Assembly: GCF_905404315.1 (NCBI RefSeq)
Contig: NC_066288.1
Coordinates: 6,224,501 to 6,288,500, forward strand
From: Leptidea sinapis
Lineage: Eukaryota; Arthropoda; Insecta; Lepidoptera; Pieridae
Direction of reading: 5' to 3'
Length of the DNA stretch: 64,000 nt
The notes below the pieces were generated by a model, which did no database searches, was not told the origin of the DNA, and saw only the letters and a program-made list of their open reading frames with translations. How positions within the stretch are numbered: position 1 is the first letter of the stretch; the number at the start of each line of letters is the position of its first letter. The translations under genes and the position numbers were made by a program. Positions 1-12,900 of the stretch are shown one piece after another.

Positions 1-181
1 AACTTAAATAATAAAAATAATAATCTAAGTGTACAGAGGCGATCTTAAGTAAAATTCAGAATTGCTGTAATCTGTTGACGCTCGTGTTTAAACTATAATA
101 ATAGTCTAGGACCCCGCTGCTCGATTCTGCAGGGACGCAGGTTTTTATGATAAAACTAATTTACTAATATTACTACTAGAC

Positions 182-433
182 AACCGATATAGCCGAATGG
201 TTAATGACCCTGACTACTAAGATTAGAGGTGCGGGGTTCGAATCCCGGTAGGTGCAATCATTTATATGATGAATATGGATGTTTGTTTACGATTCATGGA
301 TGTTTATATGTATTTATGTATGTTTAGTAAGTATATTGTATTAAATATATCGTTGTCTTGTACCCATAGCACAAGCTATACCTAGTTTGGGGCTAGATAA
401 TTTGTGTAAAAGTGTGTCAATATTATTATTATA
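182..433 (+). mobile_element. tRNA-derived SINE
   Basis: About 250 bp. The tRNA-like head has a Pol III A box (TATAGCCGAATGGTTA) and a B box (GGTTCGAATCCC at 235-246). A conserved body follows (TGATGAATATGGATGTTTGT, TATATCGTTGTCTTGTACCC) and a (TTA)n tail. Two further copies occur on the minus strand. Confidence 0.85.
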
Positions 434-1059
434 AATTAATAATATACCTATTTAAACCTGGCAACCCGAATTTTGCGGTTGACTGAGCCTTGGCCACCAT
501 ATATTTTTCAATTCTTTACATAATTTCCTTTAAAATGACATAAAATTAAAAAAAAATAAAATAAAAGAGATATTAGAAAATTAATTATACTAAAATTAAT
601 TAGTGGTATATGCGGCCATTTTTTAATAGGCAACCTATCGCTAATACATTACATACTCCCTCAACGTTCATTTAAAATTAGTTTTATCAGAAAAACACAT
701 ACCCGAAGAATCGAGTAGTTGGATCTTGTACTACATATATTATAAAATTGAAATTATTTTTCATCGTCATTGTTTGAATATTATAAGCGCGATACGATCG
801 CATACATACGTTTTAAGATTCGATTTTACGAAACGATTCGGAATTCTGTACGACTAAAAGATTTAAAATATACTAGCGAATACCTTAGGTATAGGTATTA
901 AATTAGATGATAACTATCTAGTGTTATCCAGTTTTCCTGAGAAAATTAGTAAAAATATAATAATTATTTTTTACACATGCAAAAATCCAATACAAAGCCT
1001 AAAATATCAATGATATTTTTTCGCTTATATCTTTAAAAAATTATAATAAACAATTTGTC
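434..1059. other. No recognisable feature
   Basis: AT-rich sequence between the SINE and the first foldback repeat. I see no ORF, RNA or repeat family here. Confidence 0.4.
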
Positions 1060-1435
1060 TACCTATGCTTTTAATCTTCTATTAAATATTCTAAAACAGT
1101 TAGCTTTTTACCAAAAATACCCAATGTCCTAATAACAATTACATCATCCAAACGAGTGTTGTAATGAAATTCAGTACAACATTACATCATCCGTTTTCAT
1201 AATAACACTCCTTTGGATGATAATATGGTTACTAGGATTGGCTTTTTTAATGTTAGCAGTTAGTAACTGTTTCAGAATCTTTTATAGAGGATTCATATTC
1301 TGGGTGTAGATAAAGTCTAGTATGCAATTGTTGATAATTAGCTATTAGAACACTCATATGATACTATTATCCAAAAAAAAAAACCACATTTGTGTTAAAT
1401 ACCCCGTATTACACAACAGTTGCATAAATAACTAT
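1060..1435. repeat. Foldback MITE and flanking repeat, copy 1
   Basis: The inner part (1074-1293) is an imperfect hairpin: TCTATTAAATATTCTAAAAC pairs with CTGTTTCAGAATCTTTTATAGA, and AACGAGTGTTGTAATG lies in the loop arms. The whole block recurs at 31915-32240. Confidence 0.65.
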
Positions 1436-1939
1436 TACAAAATTGTTTCACTTTAACGCGCTCTTAAATTAAAAAAAAAAATTGGAGTCGAGATCCATAT
1501 ATGTTAAGTATTTCATATTATAAAGTATGCCAACTAAGAGTTTTTAACCAACTATTTTCAATATTGTCTTATATAACACAACTATATCTCTGGCTCTTTC
1601 AAGTATGTGGTAATTTCACATTGGTTCAACACAACATGCCCATTAACAATATTAACTAATTAAACACCCATTGGGTGTAGGTACCTAAATATGATAAATA
1701 CAACTTTACTACAATATCACTATATAATAATATTATCATAAATTGATCTATTACAAAAATTATCACGCCCTTAACTTGGGAAACTGTCATGTTTTTTTTT
1801 TATATATTAAGTTGTATTTAATAAGATAATTGTCGTTAAAATAAGATCTCTGATATACCCTATATAAATGGATATGATTTAAATAACTTTGCGGCATTAT
1901 AATTATAATCATAAATCATTTCGAAAAATGGTTATTGGG

Positions 1940-2110
1940 GCTAACCTAATATTATGATTGTATGTAGTTTGATTTTGACAGTTTAATAGATGACAATTAT
2001 TGACAGGTGTCAACCATCTATCAAATCCGCCATTGTTATTGTTCTGTCTGTAGATGTTGTTTATAAGCGACATTAATTGAATTTTACACATTAAGAAAAC
2101 AAAAGACGTA
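1940..2110. repeat. Direct repeat, left copy
   Basis: Starts GCTAAC...ATTATGATTG and contains CATCTATCAAATCCGCCATT. About 75-80% similar by eye to 2910-3075. Possibly the terminal repeats of a small retroelement. Confidence 0.5.
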
Positions 2111-2516
2111 TAGGTAACTTCGTTTGTGAAGTATATTATCAAAGAATACAATTCCAAATGTATGTAATGTATGTGTGTAATAAAAGGAATTCTTGGTTGT
2201 TACACATTTTCAGCCACAGTGTTTTATGATAACGATTGCTAACTTCACCGATTATAGTTATAGTAAAGAGCTATCAGCTATTAATTACCTGCGTTAAGGG
2301 AGGTGTCTAAACACATATTATTATTTTGAAAGGGGTAATTGTAAATAACAATGGCGATTTGTTAATTCATATCTTAGTTACTTGAACTAAGTTATAGATT
2401 TAAACAAACACGTTCTTACAACATAAATTGTGATACAGTTTTAATAAATAATAATAAATGTTATACAATATTATATTATAATCATATTAAGATCATTGAA
2501 AAGTGCGTGCTGCGGC

Positions 2517-2903
2517 TACTGACGAGTAAAAAAAAGAAGAACTCCACGCCGTGATATTTGCAAGCGAAGCACCGTTATGCTAGTGTGTGTGCGGTTACGG
2601 GGGATACTAGTTACACAATTTTTTTCCCCTTAAATAATCATATATGGCCACAAATACTATAAAGTATTGTTTTTACACTTTTTCACAACGCACGACGGCA
2701 TTATTAAAATATTTTATTGAGACGCAAACTGATCTGTCACAGACGATGACAATTCTCATAATGGCCGCCTATCGGTCTGTAGTAGTGTAAGTGTGTGCGT
2801 GGGGCTATGTATTTACACGTTTCACGCCGGTTACGGCGGCTTGTTTTGGTGCTACACTGTTATGTAAGGTGACACGGAGTCCTTATTTTTTTACTAGTCC
2901 GAG
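2517..2903. mobile_element. hAT-like MITE, 387 bp, 8-bp target duplication
   Basis: Flanked by GCTGCGGC at 2509-2516 and 2904-2911. The ends are inverted (GACGAGTAAAAAAAAGAAG... against the reverse of ...TTATTTTTTTACTAGTC). No coding capacity. The second copy is at 50657-51023. Confidence 0.75.
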
Positions 2904-2909
2904 GCTGCG

Positions 2910-3075
2910 GCTAACATATTAAAATTATGATTGTTTGTACAGTGTGATATTGACAGTCTAATTTAACGATGAACATTGACAGCTGTCAACCATCTTTCAA
3001 ATCCGCCATTGTCATTGTTCTGTAGCTATGTACAGGCAATAATAAAAAAATTCACAATAAGAAGAACAACGATAG
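2910..3075. repeat. Direct repeat, right copy
   Basis: Counterpart of 1940-2110. It begins at the right edge of the hAT-like MITE insertion (target duplication at 2904-2911). Confidence 0.5.
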
Positions 3076-3801
3076 AAATTAATAAGATTGTTGAATTATA
3101 AGCGCAATAAAATATGTTTCTGTCATAATAAAAAGAATTAGTCATAATATGATTAGATGACATACGTATGTGTCGTTTCGTTTGAAAAGTTTCGGTTATC
3201 TTATGATATTAATGAAACCATCTAAAAACAACAGACAGTGTGATTAAAACAATAATGAGAGAGAAGACAGCAAGTTAAGAACTCAAAATACGTCCCAATT
3301 AGGACGTTTAAGAGTCACGATGCAGGTACTTATAACAATATCTGCTCCTTTTTACTATATATAATATAGGTTACACTGTTTCTCATAGAATGTTAAAAAG
3401 GTAAAACCCATGGTATCATAATATACTCCGCCTGGTATCTTCCCGTGCCAGCTGGCTAACGTCATTGGCCTAAAAATAAAGCAGCGATGAAATGGGGAGC
3501 TGTCAGTATGACACTTGACAACGCGAGTCTTGCCCACTATGTGTGATTGAATTACCCGAGCAAAATATGTTTTTTAACTTAATAAATTGATTATGAACTA
3601 ACAATTCGATAAATTGATTAGTTTAAATCAAAATAGACGATTAACACAAGTTACTAATTAGATAAGCTAGTTAGTAATTTATTTTTCATTAACTCAATGA
3701 CAAGTTATATTAATTTACCGAATGGACAACACAATGAACACTAATCTAATCTTATACCAGGTGGAGTATGTTACTATACTTGATCCCTTCGAGGGAAGGA
3801 T
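3076..3801. other. No recognisable gene; region downstream of ENT
   Basis: Repeated ATTAGTTT/AATTGATTA-like words around 3575-3690 suggest a decayed repeat. Otherwise nothing supported. Confidence 0.4.
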
Positions 3802-3807
3802 TTTATT
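3802..3807 (-). promoter_or_regulatory. Candidate polyadenylation signal of the ENT gene
   Basis: AATAAA on the minus strand, about 80 nt downstream of the TAG at 3887. The position suits a short 3' UTR. No cleavage site can be read directly. Confidence 0.5.
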
Positions 3808-3886
3808 TAAACACATTTCTACATAATATTAATGAACGGACGCCGTATCTACGCTAACCTCAACGCTAGGATGTCTCTCGGACAGT

Positions 3887-3998
3887 CTACAACAGTCTGA
3901 CCAACAACATACCGACCGCGGCTCCTGCAGTCAGTCCGACGCTCAGCATCGTCGCTATTATGGAAGATGTCTTCTCACGTTCGTGCATTTCCACCACG
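3887..3998 (-). CDS. ENT exon 7 (C-terminal TM11 and stop)
   Basis: 112 nt ending in TAG. The acceptor gattgattgcag|CGTGGTGG joins exon 6 to give ...STRVVEMHEREKTSS and then a small-residue-rich last helix (SVGLTAGAAVGMLLVRLL), the normal ENT C-terminus. A LINE fragment lies just upstream of the acceptor in the intron (see 4028-4518). Confidence 0.9.
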
Positions 3999-6900
3999 CT
4001 GCAATCAATCACGGAAATGTCGATATAATGCACATAAGTGAATTTGCCAGAAACTGTCATAACCATAATGTTAACACCAGGAACAGACATAAACTGATGA
4101 TGCCTACTACTCGGCTAAGTCGAGTTAGTAAGTCTTTTGTGGGGCGATGTATATGCTTTTACAACAAGATCCCAGAAAGTGTTCAAAACAAAAGTATTAC
4201 GTTATTCAAAAGAATTGTTAATAAACGTTTGTGTGGTAAAGGTTAATATAACATAAATGACTTTCTTAATGATACCACAGATTGGGAATGGAGCGACCGC
4301 CCTCAGGCTATTAAATAATAAGTTTAATTGTACAATGTTACTTTGTAAATGGTACTTTAATTGTAAAACATATTTTTGATGAAAAAAAAAGCCCGCTGAG
4401 TTTGTTGCGCCCATTCTTCTAAGGCCTGAGGCATTCATTTTGGAATGGGTGGTAGTTTTTGACTTTCAATAAGTGATTTCACACCCTATTTTGAATAAAA
4501 ATATTTGAATTTGAATTTGAATACAAAAAAAGTATAAATCGATGTCTCATCTGAAGAATATTTATCGTTTTTATTTGTTTTTGTAATGAATTGATATGCG
4601 GACCGTTTATTTTGATAGGATATTCAAAAAATACGCATGGTTTGTAAACCTTTTTTGAAGTTTGATAAAAAACAAAACAAAACAAATATAATATATAAGA
4701 AATTAAACAAATAAAAGCGGCGTTTATACTCAAACTTGTAGTATAATTATAATTAAGAATTTCAAATTGTCTCCTTGACCTGTGTAAAACTACTGCCAAA
4801 CTACTGCCAATATCATCAGTGGAGGGAGTCGTATAGATAGATATAGATTATAATATAGAATGTGCTGTAGTTTAATTTATAATAAAAAAGCGTTAAACTC
4901 ATAAACTTCTGAAAGGAGTCACAGACATTTTTAACAGCTTTGGGATGACAGACGTAAAAGTATTTAATATTTATTTTAGAAAAAGTTTATGCTACCCTAA
5001 AAATCACTTTAACAAGTTACAATTACAACGATTTTCCCTTGCCTTAGTACTTAGCGAAGCTTACTTGGTTTGTTTTTTGTAATAAATAAATTTAGTAAAA
5101 AAAAACTTAATTTTAGTTACTTAATTCTTGTAATTCTTCTAAAATATTATTATTTATTGAGGCAGCCTGGTGGAAAATTACATTTTAAATTTGTTTAGCG
5201 TTTCAAGCATTTACTCCGTGGATTTATTGTTCACCCTACCTACATGTCATCGAGCTCTCGGCCGCTCATTGTGTTGAAACGAAACTATTATTTATCACAA
5301 TAAGTCACTGTCCAACATTATTCGAGCAATTTGTTATTTTTAAGTAATATCCCTCACTTATTCACACTTACATATACAAATTTAATTTGTACTAATATTT
5401 ATGGACGATCATCAATAAATCTCAATTATTTATGGACGGACATCAAATGATGTAAGTTTGATCGGCGACGAAGTATAATCCTGTTTAGTTCGAAAGCGAA
5501 CAGTTGCTTAAAGCGTAGTGATGATCTCGGCTATCTCCGTGTTTTACAAGATTATAACCGTCATCTGTCAATCTATCAATGACTGCACGTTTCATACAAT
5601 CGAGTGAAACGCTTTTTTCTAAGAAAGTTTCGCTAGGCTGGATCAGTTGGTAGGAGCGCTCGGACTGAAACTGAGGGGTGCGGGTTCAAGTTCCGCATCG
5701 TCCATAAATTTTGGTACAAATTTATATTATTCGATCATTTTGCTGGCGAAACGAATGCATAAGTAATGCCTTCCTACAAAACGTCATCACTCTGCGGTGG
5801 AAAGCACAGAACATAAACTTTTTTTTTTATGGAATAGGAGGACATACGAGCGTACGGGTCACCTGGTGTTAAGTGATCACCGCCGCCCACATTCTCTTGC
5901 AACACCAGAGCAATCACAAGAGCGTTGCTGGCCTTTAATGAAGGTGTACGCGCTTTTTTTGAAGGTTCCCATGTCGTATCGTCCCGGAAACACCGCACAA
6001 GGAAGCTCATTCCACAGCTTTGTAGTACGTGGAAGAAAGCTCCTTGAAAACCGCACTGTGGAGGACCGCCACACATCCAGATGGTGGGGATGATATCCTT
6101 ACTTGTTGCGTGTCGTGCGAAGGTGGAAGTGGCTCAACAATATTACGGATGCAATGTAATATTGATTAAAGAATCATTCACTTCCTGCAAAATAGTTAAA
6201 ATGACAACGAAGTATCTTATACGTTATTTACACACTAATAAATTGTCATATCACTACATAATTAATTAACGATAACCCTAAGTAATAAATATATAATCAG
6301 TCAGCATATAAGTAATTGTCACACACATATTTATACACAATTATCAAGTATTGGAACTTGAAACTAAGAATGCAATCATAATATTTAATAATATTTGATT
6401 TTGGTTTTTGTGGAAGACACTGCTTAAATCTGGCTCAATCTAGGCATTTCTAGATGCCAAAGGGAGTTGGAAACTTTCGTAAATATCCTGCGCTTCCCTC
6501 ATCCAACGTATTCCGGCGATCTTGACCAGATCGTCGGTCCATCTTGTGGGGGTTTTACCAACACTGCGTCTTCCGGTACGTGGTCGCCATTCGAGGACTT
6601 TTGCCACTTCAGTGTCGCAATAATTTGGGCTATATCAGTGACTTTGGTTCTCCTACGGATCTTCTCATTACTAATTCGATCTGGCAGGGAAACTTCGAGT
6701 ATAGCCCTCTGAGCGACCATGAGCTTTTTCACCAGGGCCATAATTAGCGACCACGTCTACGTACCGTAAGGCACTGGCAGCACATACCGGTCGAAAACCT
6801 TCGTCCTCAGACACTGTGGTATTTGGGTCGAGAGGATTTTACGGAGCTTCCCGAACGCTTTCAAATATTACAATATCGTAATGTGGGTTTAAGCTGTACA

Positions 6901-9900
6901 TGATGTCAGCAGAACTATACTCTGCTGTTGAAACATTGACTATTATTTAATAGTGCGCCATTTCTTTATCATAAAATAAACAAACAGTTACATATATATA
7001 ATAGAAACGCCCATGAATGTAAAATTGCACTGATCGCCTGGATACCAATAATTATAAATAATAATTATGATGATACTGAGTTGCTCTTACTTCACATACG
7101 CTAACACACACACACACACACACATATACACTTACACACACACACCCACGCGCGCGCGCGCATGCGCGCACGTTTTATAATACTATTATGTACTCTAAGT
7201 ATGTTATTTTAAGGCTAAGAAAGAACGGAGCCTCCATAACGCACAAGCATTCATTATATACTTAAAAGGAGCTTCTTGCCACTATTTATTATGGAGAATT
7301 TGTTAAAACCAATAAAGAATTTTATTTGTTATTATACAGTGAAACTTGGTTAAGTGGGACCTGGATAAGTGAGAAACCTCCATAACTGGAACTCATGCTG
7401 AGGTCCCAACACTTTGGCACTGAATTACCTCTGTTAGTGGGACGAAGTAAACCTCTATATCTGGGATTTGTTCTTTCGATTTATCATCATAGATAACATT
7501 GTTTGTTTACTCATTCTTATTCTACCCACAAATTCCACACGTAATTCCAAGTAGGTACGTAAGTACAAATTTTGAGCTTCAATTACCTTCAGTTTTAGTT
7601 TCGCTTTACTATCATACAGATGTTTATTTGAAAAATGTCAAAACGAAAGCTACAATCGTTATCATTACGTGAAAAACTGAAGTTAATATCCGTTTATGAA
7701 AGTGGGAAGACACGCGAAGAAGTTTGTGCTGAATTTAAAGGGCCAATTCTGTATTCTCACCTCTATTAATGGAACCCTCTGTAAATGAGACAGATATTTA
7801 TTTATACCTGTATATCTGAGACACTGGGTAAGTGGAATACCTCTATAAGTGAAACGACATTGCAGGTCCCTTGATGTCTCACTTAACCAGGTTTCACTGT
7901 AATAGCTTTGGAGCATTACAAATAAGAAAACACAATCAAACACTCACCGAGTGGAATGCACCATTACAATATTGGTCAGGTAACCATTCGTAAAGGCGAA
8001 AACGATCATGATCAGTATATACTCGTAGTCCCAAGGGAACAGCACAGGGAGGTGCTTCCTTGGCTGTGCGTTACACAGCATCAGCATGGGAACGCCAATT
8101 ATCCTCAGGATACTGGCTCCAGCCAGCACCCACTGGTTTGTCGGCTGAAAAACAAAAGTTATTTATAAACAAAACTACTTATAAACTATTGCTCCTATAA
8201 AAAAATACAATGTTGTGTAAAAACTTCAAAACGGACGGAAAATAATAATATATTGACACACTTTCACACAAATTATCTTGCCACATACTAGGCATAGCCT
8301 GTACTATGGGTACAAGGCAACGATATATTTAATACAATATAATTCCTTGAACATACATATATACATATAAACATCCATGACTCCGAAACAAACATACATA
8401 TTCATCATATAAATGACTGCACCTGCCGGGATTCGAACCCAGGACCTCTAGCTTAGTAGGTTACTAACCATTCGGCTATATGGGTCTTAAGGAGTGTTGA
8501 ATATTGAACTGTAAGACCAACCAGGCATTTTATAAGAAATAAATACTTATATCGTTCTGTTTTATATTCAAATAAAATCTATATTAATAAATAAACAGTG
8601 GATTTTTTCTTCGATTATACTGCGAAAACTACTGGTACGATCGGAATAATACATAAAAATAGGCACAATAACTGCATCTCAGTATTTTTGAAGGCAGGCC
8701 CTTAAGAGAGGTTTATATATTACTAACTGACCCGACAGATGCTGTTCTGTCAATAGAAAAATAATGAAAGTATTCGGCAAAAATGTGGTCAAAACAAAAA
8801 CGTATTTCTTAATGATTTTATAATATAACTTAGTAGTAAAATGATAAGGATTAATATCGAATTTGCGTAAACAGCTTTTAACATTACCGCTTTATAATTG
8901 AAATATTTTTAAGTTGGTAAAATGGATATACATATTATGTTATCCTTATTCTGTAGACCGATATAAGATACATAATTCATTATTTTTTTATATCTCAAAA
9001 GGTTTAGACAGCGTTTTAGTTGAAAGCTCTCAAACGGCTTTTTTTCGACACCTCCAACAAATGTCGTTAATGTATACAAAAATGTGCACAAAAACTTAAC
9101 AAATTATATACTTAAACCTTCCTCGAGAACCACGCCATTCATTGGTGAAAACAGCATGAAAATCGGTGCTATAGTTTTGAGTCTATTGCGAACAGACAGA
9201 CACGGCGGAGGACTTTGTCCTACTAATATTATAAATGTGAAAGTTTGTATGTCTGGATTTATGTTCGAACTTCTTTAACGCAAACACTACTGAATGGATT
9301 TTGATGAAACTTTGCAATAATATAGCTTACACACCAGAATAACATATAGGCTATAATTTATAAAAATATTGTGTGAATTATCTATACATTTAAATAAAAT
9401 TGGAGTGTCTTTTTGTAATATTGAAGTAACCATTTTTTACTAAATGTATATTATGAATACATATACGGTACATACACCAAAATAACATTTTTTACAATTA
9501 TTGTCTGTCTGTCTGTTTGTTCCGGCTAATCCGGCGACTTTTATTGGCAGGTAGCTGATGTAATAAGGAGTAACTTAGGCTACGTTTATTTTAGAAAAAT
9601 AAAGCAATGTCCAAGAAACTCTTAACATAATTTATATGGCAAAACAACGTTTGCCATATAAATAGTTTTATATATGTAGTGATACGTATATTGTAAATGT
9701 GAGAGATTATTCTGGTTAAGCAAATTTCCGCTATTGTTCACAATGTTGACAGTTTTAATTGAGCCAAGATAATGTTTTAAGTTGTTTAATTTTATGAGTC
9801 ATTTTCCTAGCTGATGTGACAAATAACAGTGTATACTTATTATGATAACAACGCGTATACTATGAGTTATTTTCTGTAATAACATTGTTGCATATCATAA

Positions 9901-12900
9901 TAAAACGTATAGGACCTATTTATTTTTTAAGTGGCAGATATAAGGCACATTTGATGGTAGTTTTTTATCGCCTTGGTACAAACAATAAAACGATTTTATA
10001 AGGATTGAAATTAGTAAACTGGTTTTATGCAAGATGTATTTTTGATTATAACTTGATTAAAAAGAGTTTCGTGATCTTCGTGTAGCTTCCATTACGGTGA
10101 AGGGCAAAGAGAACAGATTCTATAAAGTATGCACTGTCCATACTCTGACAAATACTAAAGGAATGACGTAGATTAAACAGTATGCGTACAGAGAAGAAGT
10201 ACTATTTTATAGACATATTTTAACAGATTTAATTAAGAAACTGAAACGGTGAGATTATTAAAAAAAAAAAAACATTAAAATATATTATTTAGAAATTCAC
10301 TTTCATGGCAGACATGGCGGACAAACATCTTCCATCCTACCATCACTTACAATCATCACAACGCGACTTGATATCAAATCAAATCAAAATCAGTTTATTC
10401 AAGGAAATGACACTTATGAATGTCAAAAAAAAAATCTCATTGAATCTACCGCTACTTCGTAAAAGGTTGAACTAATGAGAAGAAGTAGCAAGAAACTCAT
10501 TGCCACTTTTTTATATCAAGATTTACATTTACATCGATTTACGAATCATTTCAATTACAATCTTTATATATATAATTCTTGTGTGCGTGTGTATGTCACT
10601 GAACTCCTCCTAGACGGCTGGACCGATTCTAATGAAACTTTCTGTGTGTATTCGAGAATGGTTTAGATTCACAATTGAAGTACCTCCTAAACGACTGGAC
10701 CGATTTTGATGATATTTTTGTGTGTTCCAGTGAATTTGAGATTGGTGTGTGTCTTCAGGTGGATTCGAAAATGGTTTAGATTCACAATTAAACTACCTCC
10801 TAAACGGCTGGACTAATTTTGATGACATTTTTGTTTGTTTCAGTGAATTTGAGATTGGTTTAGATTCTCAATTCCGCCCATATAATATAATTCTCCTGCT
10901 CATGTGTATGTTAGTGAACTGCTCCTAACGGCTGGACCGATTTTACAAATTTAAAACATGTGTACAGGACAACGTCTGTTGGGTCCACTAGTATAATATG
11001 TAAAATGATGCAACAAACACACTCAAACGTCAAATAGTCAATGTCTTACACGAATAAGTCAAAAAAGTAAATGTAAATTAATACAAAAGTTATTGAGTAC
11101 AGTAGCTGTATCATCCACAATTATATATATAAAACATAATAGGTACTCAGAAGTACGTACTACAGAAAAGTGACGCTCATATTTTATATACATATACATA
11201 ACAAAAAAATTATAGCATTCTATTCGCGGGAAAATGGCAAACCAGAACGCGTTCACTTCGTTTGGTCGCGTAGTACTCTTTAAGGGTACTACTTATCGAC
11301 CACTGTATAAATACCACTGGACAGGCAGTTCCTTAAGTTTCACAGCAATTTTTTGTGCCTATTTGAAGCGCCACTCGCGAGCGTCCAGAGAACTAATTTT
11401 GACGTATTATACAAATGACTGCGAGAGAAACGTACAATACCTACTCTGAAGTATTTTTGCATTTTTAATTAATTTTGGGCGTTTTTCGTGTTATTTATAC
11501 TTCAGGAATCAACGTATTAAGGTGCACATATTTTTTTTTGATTGCAAATAGTTTTCCTTGTGATGTTTGTTTAGCTGCGGTTGTCATCACTAGTTTTAGT
11601 ACCGCAGACTATCGCAACATGGCCCAACAGCGCCAAAATGGCGAATATCAAACAGGCACAAAAGGACTTGGACAGCCTCCAGTGCTAAATAGCACAGGCC
11701 AGTGGTATCGACTGTTGTTCTTACTGCGTGTCAAATTTGTATTTGCGCCTAGGTCGCTTAGGAAATAGCAGGACGCCTAAGACATTTCTTCTAAATAGGT
11801 ACCTAAGTGATTCATAAATCAAATTTTGAATACTAATATTTTGAAAGCAACACAGAGGTACATACTTTCATCAAAAATCCGGCCGCCATCCTTCCAGAGT
11901 AATCGCCACAGTTAAAGATGAGGTAATTCACCACAGGCACGAAGAATATATCTGAAAATAATGTCAGCTCTAGAGAATAAAACTCATAAACGTTTAAGTA
12001 ATTGTCCTCACCATCTGGATTTGTGCTGTTCCTACAAGTTCTCACGAAACGCAAGCAGTTTTCAAGGAACTTTCCTTAACTTACAACCAAACTGTGGAAC
12101 TAATTTCCTTGCACCGTGTTCCAAGGTGCACAAGAAAAGGGATCCTTCAGCGCGTACAGCCGCCCGCTTCGGAAATTAATCCCATGTGCTATATGCAAGA
12201 TATTAAAGGCGGTGGTAATCACATCTCATCAGATGACCCTAGTACGTAAGCTAGTTTATCTTCGTATAATATAAAAAAAAGTATATTTCATTGTAAGTAA
12301 TATTTATTTTCACAATTTTCCTTGATATCAATCTGGATCCTGAAAGTCAGATTTTTGTTGTTAAAATTGAATGGAAGTTGACGAAAAAAATATCTATTAC
12401 TTTGACCCTTGGCTGTATTTTTTTAATGAAAATAAGATACGAGACGAGCAGGACGTTCTAACCGGCATCCTGTGCAAAGGGCCCTCCCATTGGTATGTAG
12501 TTGCTTTTGCCTATTTCGTCTTGAAAGATGAGAAAAAAAGGTTTACTCGTGCAAATGGAATAGCGTAATATTTATACTCACTATTCCAGTCAGTTCCGCT
12601 CGTAACCGGATGAGATTCCACAAGCACAGTGACCGCCGGATAAACACACATTGAGATTCCAAATATCGCGAATATACTAAACGCGTACACCCAAATCTTC
12701 TTCACGATGATCGTCAAATACGCCTCTCTATGCCTATTGGCAGCCATGCCAGATCCCCTCAGGATATGGAAGGTGAAGAAGTCAATTTTGTACAGAAACA
12801 CGTAGGAGATTAGCGACGCTATAACCATGAAGTCTGCTATACAGAAGTAGATAAGCGCACTGTGTTGGGGGGATATCTTGAAGGCCAGGGAGATGATCTG

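Noticed and set aside
5629..5706. Functional tRNA gene
   Set aside because: A and B boxes are present, but the acceptor and anticodon stems do not form a convincing cloverleaf. Listed as tRNA-like only.
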